Shown here piece by piece: positions 9,859 through 18,199 of a DNA stretch of 64,000 nt. Position numbers and translations under genes: made by a program. Position 1 is the first letter of the stretch, and the number at the start of each line of letters is the position of its first letter. The notes beneath the pieces are model-generated. The model was not told where the DNA came from and did no database searches. It worked only from the letters and a program-made list of their open reading frames with translations. Source of the DNA: Nitzschia sp. DOCU1. Lineage: Eukaryota; Bacillariophyta; Bacillariophyceae; Bacillariales; Bacillariaceae. The DNA lies in NCBI GenBank assembly GCA_951394045.1, contig OX595990.1:1364001-1428000 (forward strand), given 5' to 3'.

Positions 9859-10470
9859 TTATAGCGACTGGGCAACTGAATCTTGTTCATTGCCCCCGCA
9901 AGTCTTGCCTTGATCATGGCTCCACGAAGCAAAGGCTTCGTCGTAAAGCGCTTTCTTGTAAGCGACTTGTTTGCTCTTTATTGTATATTTGCGGTAGGCT
10001 CTGGCAATCAGAACCGGATTGGAAGCACCAGCCTTGCGAAGCACGCGCTGCATCGCTAGGGCAATGCGTATACTCGTCTTACAAGAAGCGTCCCTTTGTT
10101 CATTGTTACTTTTGCAGTTCACCAGGTGCTCGAGACCTCTTGGGCAAAAGAAATCTTCTTCGGTTAACTTGTTCGTCAACCCTGATCGCATAAGAAATAT
10201 AGTATTGGTAATGTCGCGCTTGTTTTCTCGCCGATCGAAACCGTCCATCCACACTTTGGCTTTTTCCTCAGGAGTCAGGTCCTGGCGGCAAAGCACTGGA
10301 TGGATCTGCACACTCTTCTCGAATCGGACACTTCTTGGCTTCTTGACAACCACCTTGGGTATCTCCTGGTCCTGTAGGGGGTGCATGCTAGTAGCACTCA
10401 ATAGGTTCACTGGAAGGACGACCTCTCGTGGGGGCCACGTCGTCGTGGGTTCATCTTGGAGGGGTGGCAT
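9859..10470 (-). CDS. Diatom-specific protein with VRF..V and CPRGLEH motifs, unknown function
   Basis: The protein has 203 aa, starting at the first in-frame ATG (10470) after a stop; the GTG five codons upstream is less likely. Visible blocks are KPRSVRFEKSVQIHPV, LTPEEKAKVWMDGFDRRE, FFCPRGLEHLV, then a basic region with IRIALAMQRVLRKAG and LIARAYRKYTIKSKQVAYKK. The pattern of a VRF start, a W..G/D.E..E region, CPRGLEH and a tail of R..Y/S..S..A recurs in many diatom hypothetical proteins as I know them. No catalytic motif, signal peptide or membrane segment is seen. It sits between the two DUF6824 paralogues on the same strand. Confidence 0.7.
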   Translation of the reverse strand: MPPLQDEPTTTWPPREVVLPVNLLSATSMHPLQDQEIPKVVVKKPRSVRFEKSVQIHPVLCRQDLTPEEKAKVWMDGFDRRENKRDITNTIFLMRSGLTNKLTEEDFFCPRGLEHLVNCKSNNEQRDASCKTSIRIALAMQRVLRKAGASNPVLIARAYRKYTIKSKQVAYKKALYDEAFASWSHDQGKTCGGNEQDSVAQSL

Positions 10471-11382
10471 AATAATGGTCTTCACAACTCAACTCAAAAA
10501 CTCAATTCATTTGCAATGCAGAACGCATTGTTGCAAATGTTATAGATAATAGTTCGGGATACGAATGAAGGACAAATCAGGGACTGTTTCGAAGGTTCAC
10601 AGTCTTTTGTATGAGGACTTCCCGATTTTAGTTCCTCCGGACGACCAAGCCTCTTGCGGCGACTGTGTTGGAAGCAGGTGAAAAAATGGCGCACTTCAAT
10701 TTTCACCAGGCTTCCCTTCGAACAGAAGTGCCCGCGTGTCAGCGCCGCGAACGCTTTCTTCACCAAAGCACGTGATTTCGCTTCGGTTTTGGCTGTCGTG
10801 TTTCCGGCGCGGTTGCTTTCCTACTGCGCATTCTACGCATTCGTGGCGTGGGATATAATATCGAGTAGTTCGCCCGCATCGCCCGGTATGCTTTCTGGAT
10901 GACGAGAGAGCGATGGCCGCGAAAGGAACGTGCAATCTGATACACGCAAGCGGCCGACGTCAGCCTACATACCTGTACTATGGCTAGCATCGTGAAGTAT
11001 TAATACGAGGTTGGTTGGCTAGCTAGAGATCCTAACAGAAATAGCGGAACATTTACCCGATAGTAAAAGTACTTCTACCAGCAGCATGGCTATAGATTGG
11101 CTTTTTGAGGGGCTATCTATTACTAGCAGTGAGCATCGTCAAGCTACAGTATTGTAGGGCAACGAAGGGAGGTTGTCGGGACACAAGCATAGTCCTTTAG
11201 TGGAGGGGAAATGCAGACTCTCCAGTGTAATGAAGGAAGCGTATTCAGGGCCCCGTCAATGACATATTTGTTGCTTTTCCTGTATCTACTAAAACACATA
11301 TAGCCTAAAAGCATTATAGTGTCCCCAAAACCATGCAATCAAAAGCACGGTAATACCATTCGATTCTTCCCGTCGGCGTGGG
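10471..11382. other. Intergenic region
   Basis: About 0.9 kb between same-strand genes. Only short frames without coding features are present; a GGCTAGCTAG motif occurs near 11015. No RNA gene was recognised. Confidence 0.4.
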
Positions 11383-13209
11383 TCATGAATCGTGCTTCAT
11401 GTGCACTGCGCTGGCCATTATCATTGGATCGAAGTGAAATGAATCCTCCAGATCTTCGTGGTTTCCCTCCTCGATACCACTGATCTCGCTCAGCATTGAC
11501 TGCGTCGATATGTTCCCGATTTTTCGAGACAGATCCGAGAACATGGAATGAGCATCAGAAGCAGTACTCATTCTCGACATGCCTGACATGAGCGACCGTC
11601 GACTTCCCAACGCAAAGTCATCACGAATCCTAGGGTCGCTTCGTGATATTGAATTGGTATCATCTGCTTTCATCTCCTGCGTACTTGATACGTTCGACAA
11701 TAACGACAATGTACTTCCTACCATATGAACATCGGGCATCCCGTCATCCATACTACTCGCGTTGCTCGCATTAGATCGGTTGAGTCTCCCTGACGAAGCT
11801 GGTCTTGAGAATTTCATCCTTGCAAAGAGACGCCGTCGGTCCAAATTAAACGGGGTTGACGAGTCGCCATATTGAGGTGGTCTTGCATGAAGATTCTGCG
11901 GTGGTGGTTGCTGACCCTCCTTTGCATCTCCGGAAGTCTCCCCCTTGAGACGACCAGAGAACGAAAATTGTCCTCCACTAAAACTTCCAATCGGTTGTTC
12001 TAACAAATTGTGGTGATGCGGCATCCCGGGATGCATAGTGGTATCCGGCCGCGGCACACTAAAGATTGGTATCGTTTTGGGTACATCGGCGTCCTGTCGA
12101 TGTACGGGTTGATCGTGACCTTCAACCGGCAGTGGATGTAGTGCCAGGTTGTTGTCGTATTCTCCAAAGTCACTTTCGCCACTTGCGTCCAATGTAAGGG
12201 CCGAAACATTATTATTCTGAGGCAGCCGTTCTCCTGAGTGTGATGAATCCATCCCGTAATTAACATCAGGGATATTATCTGCTTCGCCGTTGTCATCCTT
12301 TTCGTGGGCAATAGTTAGCTGATGCATCAAAATGTCGTGCAAAGCCACCCCTTGCGGGTTGCCGTGATGTAAATCTGGCGGTGGCATCGAATCGTGATTT
12401 TGAGCAGCAGCCAGCCGCGCCTGTTCAAGCGCAATCTCTTGAGCTCTCTGCATTTCCAGCTCCATTTGCGCTTGCTCCTGCGTCAAGCGATCCGCTTCTT
12501 CTTGTGCAAGCTTGAGCGCTTCTTCTTGGGCCAGCAGCATCGCCTGTCGCTGCTCGAGCTGCTCTGCATGGAGTTGTGCCTGTGCCTGCTGTTGTGCGAG
12601 TTGCTCAGCTCTTTGCGATAATTGTTGAACTTGCGCTTGAGCCTGGGCTTGCTGCTGAGCCAAAGCCATTTGACGAGCTACCATTTGTTGTCTAATCAAT
12701 TGTTGCTGAGCAGCCTGTTGTTGCGCCAGTCGCTGCTGTGCCATCTGCTGCTGGATAACGCGTTGTTGCGCTAATAAACGTTGCTGTGCCATCTGGATTT
12801 GGGCGTTCTGCTGCTCGATTGCGATAGGTGAAATGCCTGGAGTGCCACTACCCGATTCTATCTCTTGCCTTAATTTCGGTTGTCCTTCGCGCAGAGCCTG
12901 AGATGTCTTTTCAATGGCTTTCTTATCGCCAATATCGTACCACGTCCCTTTGATACCATCTCGTTCCAGAAATCGCCCCCTCTGTTCTCGAACAGCAGCC
13001 ACAATAGATCGGCTGATTTTGAGTTTTTCGGATTTCATGCATCGGGTGTAGTACGCCTTGTTCATGTGCACCAGCCGGCGGTACATCTGATTTCCCAGAT
13101 GTTTCAGAGAAGCCCCTCCGCGCCCACACAAAACGTCGTTATCTCGTGGTTCCTTAATATCCACCAAGGGTATGCCCTCCATCCCCACGGCAAACACCCC
13201 TGCCATCAT
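11383..13209 (-). CDS. DUF6824 domain protein B with glutamine-rich coiled coil
   Basis: The protein has 608 aa starting at the first of two ATGs (13209, 13206). The DUF6824 domain (residues about 17-115) carries DNDVLCGRGG, HLGNQMYRRLV, KLKISRSIVAAVREQ, GRFLERDG and TWYDIGDKKAIEKTSQALR, very close to protein A. Residues about 130-270 form a long Gln/Ala-rich coiled coil (repeated QQQMAQQRL, AQAQAQVQ and LAQEEA units), absent from A and typical of transcriptional activators. The C-terminal block matches A: DRRRLFARMKFSR, DDGMPDVHMVGSTLSLLSN, LGSRRSLMSGMSRMS, SMFSDLSRKIGN, SEISGIEEG, FHFDP. Genes A and B are same-strand paralogues 2.4 kb apart. A nuclear regulatory role is inferred from composition only. 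Confidence 0.85.
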   Translation of the reverse strand: MMAGVFAVGMEGIPLVDIKEPRDNDVLCGRGGASLKHLGNQMYRRLVHMNKAYYTRCMKSEKLKISRSIVAAVREQRGRFLERDGIKGTWYDIGDKKAIEKTSQALREGQPKLRQEIESGSGTPGISPIAIEQQNAQIQMAQQRLLAQQRVIQQQMAQQRLAQQQAAQQQLIRQQMVARQMALAQQQAQAQAQVQQLSQRAEQLAQQQAQAQLHAEQLEQRQAMLLAQEEALKLAQEEADRLTQEQAQMELEMQRAQEIALEQARLAAAQNHDSMPPPDLHHGNPQGVALHDILMHQLTIAHEKDDNGEADNIPDVNYGMDSSHSGERLPQNNNVSALTLDASGESDFGEYDNNLALHPLPVEGHDQPVHRQDADVPKTIPIFSVPRPDTTMHPGMPHHHNLLEQPIGSFSGGQFSFSGRLKGETSGDAKEGQQPPPQNLHARPPQYGDSSTPFNLDRRRLFARMKFSRPASSGRLNRSNASNASSMDDGMPDVHMVGSTLSLLSNVSSTQEMKADDTNSISRSDPRIRDDFALGSRRSLMSGMSRMSTASDAHSMFSDLSRKIGNISTQSMLSEISGIEEGNHEDLEDSFHFDPMIMASAVHMKHDS

Positions 13210-13690
13210 GGTGTTGAAGTATTTTGATAAATGTCAAGAAAGATTGAGCGTTGCTCAGCAGTTTACGGTAAACCCCCGCCGAGAACCCCAAGTCTTCTTT
13301 AAAAGGTGCTGCTTGTTGAAAACTCTTCTCGAGAAGCCAAGACAGCTGGCTCGAGCCCAAAGACGTTCTGTTGCTAGGAATTAAGTCCACCACGAACCTA
13401 ACAAGATTCCTGCAGTAGCAAGGTTGAGAAGGTTTATCACCTTGGTCGTGGTTTCAATCTTGACCGTCTCTGTGTCAAGCATCCATGCTTGGGGGCGTTG
13501 GGTGCTCTACCTCGTACTTTGCTGCGTATCGATATATGCAATCTTGTTCGGTCGGCGGTGGCACTTCGAGCTCGATGAGATGTTCTGCGCGCTCTCCCTT
13601 TGGGATCTGTTCTTGATTTTTAGTCCGATAGGTCGTACTACCATCGTCTGCTGACATACAGACGCTTTACATTTCGGAGAAGCTTTTAGT
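13210..13690. other. Intergenic region, DUF6824 gene B promoter side
   Basis: A 481-bp stretch between the DUF6824 B start and the left end of the transposon. No supported gene. The last three bases (AGT) are the left copy of the transposon target duplication. Confidence 0.45.
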
Positions 13691-13724
13691 GGAGGAATTT
13701 GCGCTACTTCTAAAATGCTAAAAT
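13691..13724 (+). repeat. Left terminal inverted repeat of the transposon
   Basis: A 34-bp end, GGAGGAATTTGCGCTACTTC followed by TAAAATGCTAAAAT. It differs from the right end only at the eighth base. AGT precedes it. Confidence 0.88.
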
Positions 13725-13825
13725 GCTAAATTTTAGCCAATCAGCGTGCAGGATTTTTGTTCCACAGCCGAGTCACGTGTCACAGCTGCGAAAAAATTTA
13801 GAAGTGAAATGGCCTAAAATTTAGA

Positions 13826-13861
13826 AGTTTGGAAGGGTCCTCCGGAGGACCTTTCCAAACT
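13826..13861. repeat. 36-bp near-perfect palindrome inside the transposon
   Basis: The half-sites AGTTTGGAAGGGTCCTCC and GGAGGACCTTTCCAAACT pair with one mismatch around a CCTCCGGAGG centre. It overlaps the subterminal repeat AATTTAGAAGTTTGGAAG, so it may be a binding site for the element's own protein. Confidence 0.75.
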
Positions 13862-13966
13862 GCTAAATTATTCGAACCATCGGACTACCGCCCCGAACCA
13901 TCCGATTGCCGCCAAAATCACAAATCACCCGCCGAAAGCCCATTAAAACTCATTGCATCGAGCGAC

Positions 13967-14112
13967 ATGGATGTTACTGCTGATACTTCTCTTCCTCCTC
14001 ACTACCCACAACACAACTTCAACACAACTTCAACCATGAGTGTGGACAATAACCGTAAAGTTGCAGCAGCCGCAGCCACAATGGCAGCTGTATTGCTGCA
14101 CCAGCAATCACT
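13967..14112 (+). pseudogene. Possible truncated start of the missing transposase gene
   Basis: From ATG 13967 a frame reads MDVTADTSLPPHYPQHNFNT, then a second ATG (14036) and an Ala-rich helix VAAAAATMAAVLL. It then runs antisense into the 3' end of the SANT gene and ends at 14236 without a domain. Harbinger transposases often open with a short charged and Ala/Leu-rich stretch. If this is one, an internal deletion has removed the body and brought the two convergent genes together. The evidence is composition only. Confidence 0.3.
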
Positions 14113-14689
14113 GAAGAATACGTTGCCTCTTTGTCTCCGGCTTGTACGACTTGCGACGAAAATTCCCATCGTTGTCGAGCAATCGTGTCGCCTTGAGCCC
14201 AATGCGTGCTGGAGGATTGTCATCATCCTCGCTTGAACTGTAGTCCTCGCCTTCATCTTGTGCAGCAGGGGTGTCATTAAGCCCTGCTGCCCCAACCACC
14301 TCTTTTGACGAGATCTGATCTCGTATATTCTTGGCCCGCTCCACATGAAGGGGGATTTCAGGGTTGCCAGTAGGCTTGTCCCGGAAAGCGAGCGAGTCGA
14401 ACTTAGCTTTGATTGCACTGCCCTCACGCTTAAACCCTCCTTGGCGATACATGTAGAGAGATACGCCCTCCCAGTCATTGCTTCCGGCAGGAAGTAATTC
14501 TTCTACACCATCAAGCATGACTGAAAGCTCGCTGTCTCTCCACTTTGTAGCGCCTTTCTTGCGCCCCCCCCTCTTACCATTACCGGAATCACTGCCACTG
14601 CCAGCACTGGTGCTCTTTTTGGTCCCACGACCAGCAGACTGCTTCCTGGCAGTAGTACCAGTGCTAGCATCATCGTCGCTTTCCGTCAT
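14108..14689 (-). CDS. SANT/Myb-like (DUF6818-like) protein of the transposon
   Basis: The protein has 193 aa. A basic Ser/Gly/Lys-rich N-terminus (GRGTKKSTSAG, GKRGGRKKG) precedes a trihelix/SANT-like domain at residues about 48-115: KWRDSELSVMLDGVEELLPA, DWEGVSLYMY, FKREGSAIKAKFDSLAF, KPTGNPEIPLHVERAKNI. The W...EL..ML..VEE..P.G..W, R....K.KF..L...KPTGNPE.P and A..I pattern is that of DUF6818-type proteins carried by stramenopile transposons. An acidic linker (EDYSSSEDDD) and a basic tail follow. In PIF/Harbinger elements the Myb-like protein binds the element ends and helps the transposase into the nucleus. No transposase partner is present, so this copy would depend on one elsewhere. Confidence 0.72.
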   Translation of the reverse strand: MTESDDDASTGTTARKQSAGRGTKKSTSAGSGSDSGNGKRGGRKKGATKWRDSELSVMLDGVEELLPAGSNDWEGVSLYMYRQGGFKREGSAIKAKFDSLAFRDKPTGNPEIPLHVERAKNIRDQISSKEVVGAAGLNDTPAAQDEGEDYSSSEDDDNPPARIGLKATRLLDNDGNFRRKSYKPETKRQRILQ

Positions 14690-14892
14690 GATAAAAGCGG
14701 TGCTGATTGTTGATTAATGAACACATCCATCATTGTGGTGGCGAGGACCACCATTTTGATTCTTGCGAGGGTTGGCGGGAAAATCAAACTCCCGCCAACA
14801 TTTGCGCGCGGGCGCGCGACAATTTAGAAGTTTGGAAGTCCTGATTTTTTTTGCGTAACTTCTAAAAATATGGGCCTGTCGCAGTGCGATTT

Positions 14893-14926
14893 ATTTTAGC
14901 ATTTTAGAAGTAGCGCAATTTCCTCC
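14893..14926 (-). repeat. Right terminal inverted repeat of the transposon
   Basis: Read on the minus strand it begins GGAGGAAATTGCGCTACTTC and continues TAAAATGCTAAAAT, matching the left end at 33 of 34 bases. AGT follows it on the plus strand (14927-14929). Confidence 0.88.
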
Positions 14927-15508
14927 AGTTGCTTCGTCATTCGGGATCGCCCGTGAAAAGCCTAAAAAGGCTCAAAATTCGATTACTTTGACCAAAACGT
15001 GGTAGTCAGGACGGGTTCGCCAGTTTCAGGGTTGTGGTCGCGCGGAGGGTGTTTCGTGAAGAACTGCATAGTTAGTACCACGTTAGCACGCTCACGTGGA
15101 ACGGACGACGGAGAAACGGCGGGACAATCAAAGGCCATTTTCCCATCTGTGCGTCTACCGAAAAGGACAACTGAACCCACCGCGGCGCGGCCATCTCACG
15201 GCCCCATGTGGTTGGTGGGCAACAACGAGCCCGACAAACGAGACGAGAAGAGGCCTGTTCCACAATAACCTCATCAGTCCATAATAGAAAACCACCAAGA
15301 GGCTTCATTTGAAGGCCTTTGTCATCTCACCTTTTAAAACTCGGTAAGTACAACACATCCGGTGACAATGTGAAGACGATGCCCCCAAAGAATATGTTGT
15401 CTAACTCTTACTTGTTATTTTTGCATAATTTCTGGCATTTCACGCCTCTGGATTATGCCTTCTCGTTTTGTCGTATGGGAACTACAGACATCAACTTATA
15501 CGAACAAC
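14927..15508. other. Intergenic region
   Basis: This stretch lies between the transposon's right end and the start of the Cys/His-rich gene. Short frames on both strands at 15000-15310 show no domain. It probably contains the promoter of the gene at 15509. Confidence 0.4.
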
Positions 15509-17202
15509 ATGAGTGACAACAATAGTAACGATCCACATTTGCCAAAGCTTGGCAGGAAGGGCGATGTCCGCATGCACAATGTACGTTGCTGGTGTTATCT
15601 TATTTCCAGGCATGCACGCAAGTGATGCTGACGCTGTTCTGTTTGATTTTATAAACTCTTCTCAAGGCCGTGAATGCTCGTCTGGCGAACCCCGACATGA
15701 CTCTCTTTGAGGCGCTCCAAATAGGTGGCTTCCAATATCCGTCCAGCGAAGACGCAACTGCAGTGGATTCGGAGGGTGTTAGTCTGGGACAGCGCAAAAA
15801 CCAGTTGAGCCGTCGATTGCGCCTGGCCCGGAAGCAAAATCCTCGTTTGGGCGGCCGTTCATCGGACGACCATGACTCGCACTCGGTGTCGAGCAGTCAG
15901 GACGGACGCAATTCGGCGGGTAGTGCGGCTGGATTTTCTTCAGCCGCACAAAAGGACCTTCAACGTCTTATACAGCAACAGGCAAATAACAACGCGAAAC
16001 GAGCTCCGAGTTCCATGGCGGCTAGGGCACTTCAAATGAAACGGGATCAAGCCGATCTGGGAGATTTGTCCGACGAGGAGAGCAATCCATACGTAGCGTC
16101 AGCCTATCAACAAGATGAAGCCTCTAAACGTCCTCGAGTGGCCAAGTTCCATCCGGATTTTGCTCCTCTTTTCGTTCCCCCAGTGTCCAGCGTGCGCGGT
16201 AGCGGTGTTATTACTCCAAAGAACAATATCCCGGATGTCACAAATCTCGGGACAAACAATCTAGGTGCCGTGACAGCGACCATGAATCCCATGCAGGGCC
16301 TCAATATGACTGGAATGGCAATGAACTCGGTTGGCGCCGTCGGTCAGGTCGGTCAGTCGAGACCTTCATCTGTCGCCATTTCCTCGCTGACGCATTCCGC
16401 CCAAGCTGTCGGCTTGACGCTAGAACAGCTGGCCATGACGTTGGCCTCCGATACGACAAGCCTGGCCAAAGTCCTGGCGGAAAACTCGGCGCCTGACATT
16501 CAGGCCAAGAAGATGGATCTAGCGATGCGCCTCTTTGAAACGGAGGTCAGGTCCATGTATTCGAAAGCGATGCTAATGGGTGGCTTTGATCCTAGGGATT
16601 GTCAGCCAGGCACACCGCTCTACCAAGAGTTTGCCCGCAAGACTTGGCAAAAAGAAGCCAAACGTCTGAGAACGCAGGCGGGAGCAACAGCGAACCCTGC
16701 GGACTTTTCCTTTGACGACCTGGACAAGTCTTCTACTTCGGTCTCGGCAAACAAGGACGACGGGGAAGATCACAGTCATTCGCATGACCATGGGGACCAA
16801 AAGCCGGCAGCCTCGGGTTGCGAGCGAAAACACGTTCATAGCATCCACAAAAAGTGTGGACACAAGGCTATTATTCACAAGCCCAAGAATGGCAGCGCAC
16901 ACATTGATTTTGTGGTTGGTGACAAGGTAGAATGCTATAATGGCATCGACCCCGTTGGTGATAATATGGATGCCGCATGGCCCAGCCGATACAAGTGCAA
17001 AGAAGCGGGGGAACATGGAAGTTGTGGTACGGACAACTGCAAGGACATGGTCGGCGACGTGAATGTCCCCAAAGTGATTGAATTGTCTCAGATCAACCTC
17101 CATGACCCAGAATGGAACTACGATGTGAGTGGGTCAATAGACGGTGGGGTAGCAGGTTTGTTCCGACTTGGTGGAAGATCCGACGAAATGACTATAGTAT
17201 AG
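15509..17202 (+). CDS. Diatom protein with conserved N-terminal motif and C-terminal Cys/His-rich domain
   Basis: Two exons, 15509-15580 and 15667-17202, with an 86-nt intron (GTACGT...CAAG) in phase 0, give 535 aa. The join creates the block VRMHN-AVNARLANPDMTLF then EALQIGGFQYP, a motif I know from other diatom proteins; the second exon alone lacks an ATG at the right place. The middle is disordered (Ser, Gln, Met/Asn/Gly-rich). Residues about 270-350 are helical. After an acidic, His-rich linker (DHSHSHDHGD) comes a domain with CERKHVHSIHKKCGHKAIIH, HIDFVVGDKVECYNG, WPSRYKC and GSCGTDNC, whose Cys/His spacing suggests zinc binding. KVIELSQINLHDPEW follows. The function is unknown. Confidence 0.75.
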
Positions 17203-17276
17203 ATCGGGGTTTCCTCTTGATAAAACATATCTCTAGTATTCTATGTTTATGACAGTGCAGTGAATCACTACTATTT

Positions 17277-17804
17277 CTAAAACACTTCCCCATCTTGAAT
17301 ATCATCCACCTTTGTCTCTTCGACCTGGTCGTTCCCCTCTTCATATCGGTCCCGCTCTTTTTCTAGTAGTTCCGTCGCTTTGATATACCACTCATTGGAA
17401 TGAAGCTCCTCGGTGACTTCGGGGGATTCCATAACATAGGCGGCAAGGTCTTGTAGCGCTTGTTTCAGTCTGGCGCTGCTGTCGGGAACCATCATGTAGC
17501 TCTCACCCAAGACTTCTTCAAATTTCTTGATATCATAGGGATCCTTGTTGTTAGCTTTCATTCCTGCTAGTTTCTCTTCATTTTCTTTGACTTCCTCTTT
17601 GTAATAGGACACTTCCTTGATCAATCTTGCGTGTGAAAATAATAATATTGGGGGCAAAGAGGAAAACGACGATGAGAGGAGTGTCAGACAGTGTGACATG
17701 GCTCGTTCTTCTCGACGATCGAAAGAAACTTACCTTTCACACGTCTTGGTTTTGATCATCAATTGACGTTCCGGATTGGGTGGTGTCGTCTTTCGGGTGG
17801 GCAT
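17277..17804 (-). CDS. TBCA: Tubulin-specific chaperone A (tubulin cofactor A)
   Basis: Two exons on the minus strand, 17804-17734 and 17625-17277, with a 108-nt intron (donor GTAAGT), give 139 aa. Exon 1 supplies MPTRKTTPPNPERQLMIKTK and CE; the split codon gives R, then LIKEVSYYKEEVKENEEKL. This matches the TBCA pattern IKIKTG.VKRL.KE...Y.KE...QEEK. KDPYDIKKFEEVLGESYMMV followed by PD and ARLKQALQDL corresponds to YDIKKQ.E.L.ESRMMIPD..RRL..A..DL. The protein is a three-helix bundle that captures beta-tubulin intermediates during alpha/beta dimer assembly in the cytosol. The tail is longer and more acidic than in animals (EEGNDQVEETKVDDIQDGE). An unspliced frame starting at 17699 would lack the first helix. 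Confidence 0.9.
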
Positions 17805-18199
17805 GGTATACTACAGATAAGAAAGGAGATTGTAAACAGAGAGGCAAAGAATGGCATGGTCTCTCTTGGGACCAGCAATGCTCTCTCGATCCATCGCGCG
17901 CATCTCGTTGGCGGCAGTTTCTACTCGACGAGGCGCGCCAAAGTTTTTACAGAGACTAATGAAGTACTTTGTTTCTCGCTCGCCTCGTACTGAAATCTAC
18001 GTAGCCCTCCATGTGGGACTCGATCGATGGGGAACGGACCCGAAAAACAATGCTTTCGAAAAAGTGGCTCTCTCTCTCGAGGCATCACCACAACAACGGA
18101 TTTCAAACAGTGCACAATCTATCTCTTTAGTGATCCTCTCACGACAGCTCACATACATATTCAAAGAAACTACTACCTACTCTCTTCATTACCGTTGTC
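17805..18199. promoter_or_regulatory. Divergent promoter region between TBCA and the WW-domain gene
   Basis: 395 bp separate the two outward-facing start codons, so both promoters must lie here. No specific element was identified. A 170-codon plus-strand frame (17851-18363) crosses it and overlaps the WW gene start; I treat it as chance. Confidence 0.45.

Larger units (their letters stand above)
13691..14926. mobile_element. PIF/Harbinger-like DNA transposon, 1236 bp, non-autonomous, carrying a SANT/Myb-like gene
   Basis: The ends are inverted repeats of 34 bp that match at 33 positions; both begin GGAGGAA and contain TTGCGCTACTTCTAAAATGC. The element is flanked on both sides by AGT, a 3-bp target-site duplication. 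Subterminal copies of AATTTAGAAGTTTGGAAG occur in direct orientation at 13818 and 14821. Inside, a minus-strand gene (14108-14689) encodes a SANT/Myb-like protein, and a short plus-strand frame may be a transposase remnant. A 3-bp duplication plus a separate Myb-like gene fits PIF/Harbinger, whose full copies also encode a DDE transposase; none is present here. The near-identical ends suggest a fairly recent insertion. CACTA elements also make 3-bp duplications, but the termini do not start CACTA. Confidence 0.82.
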
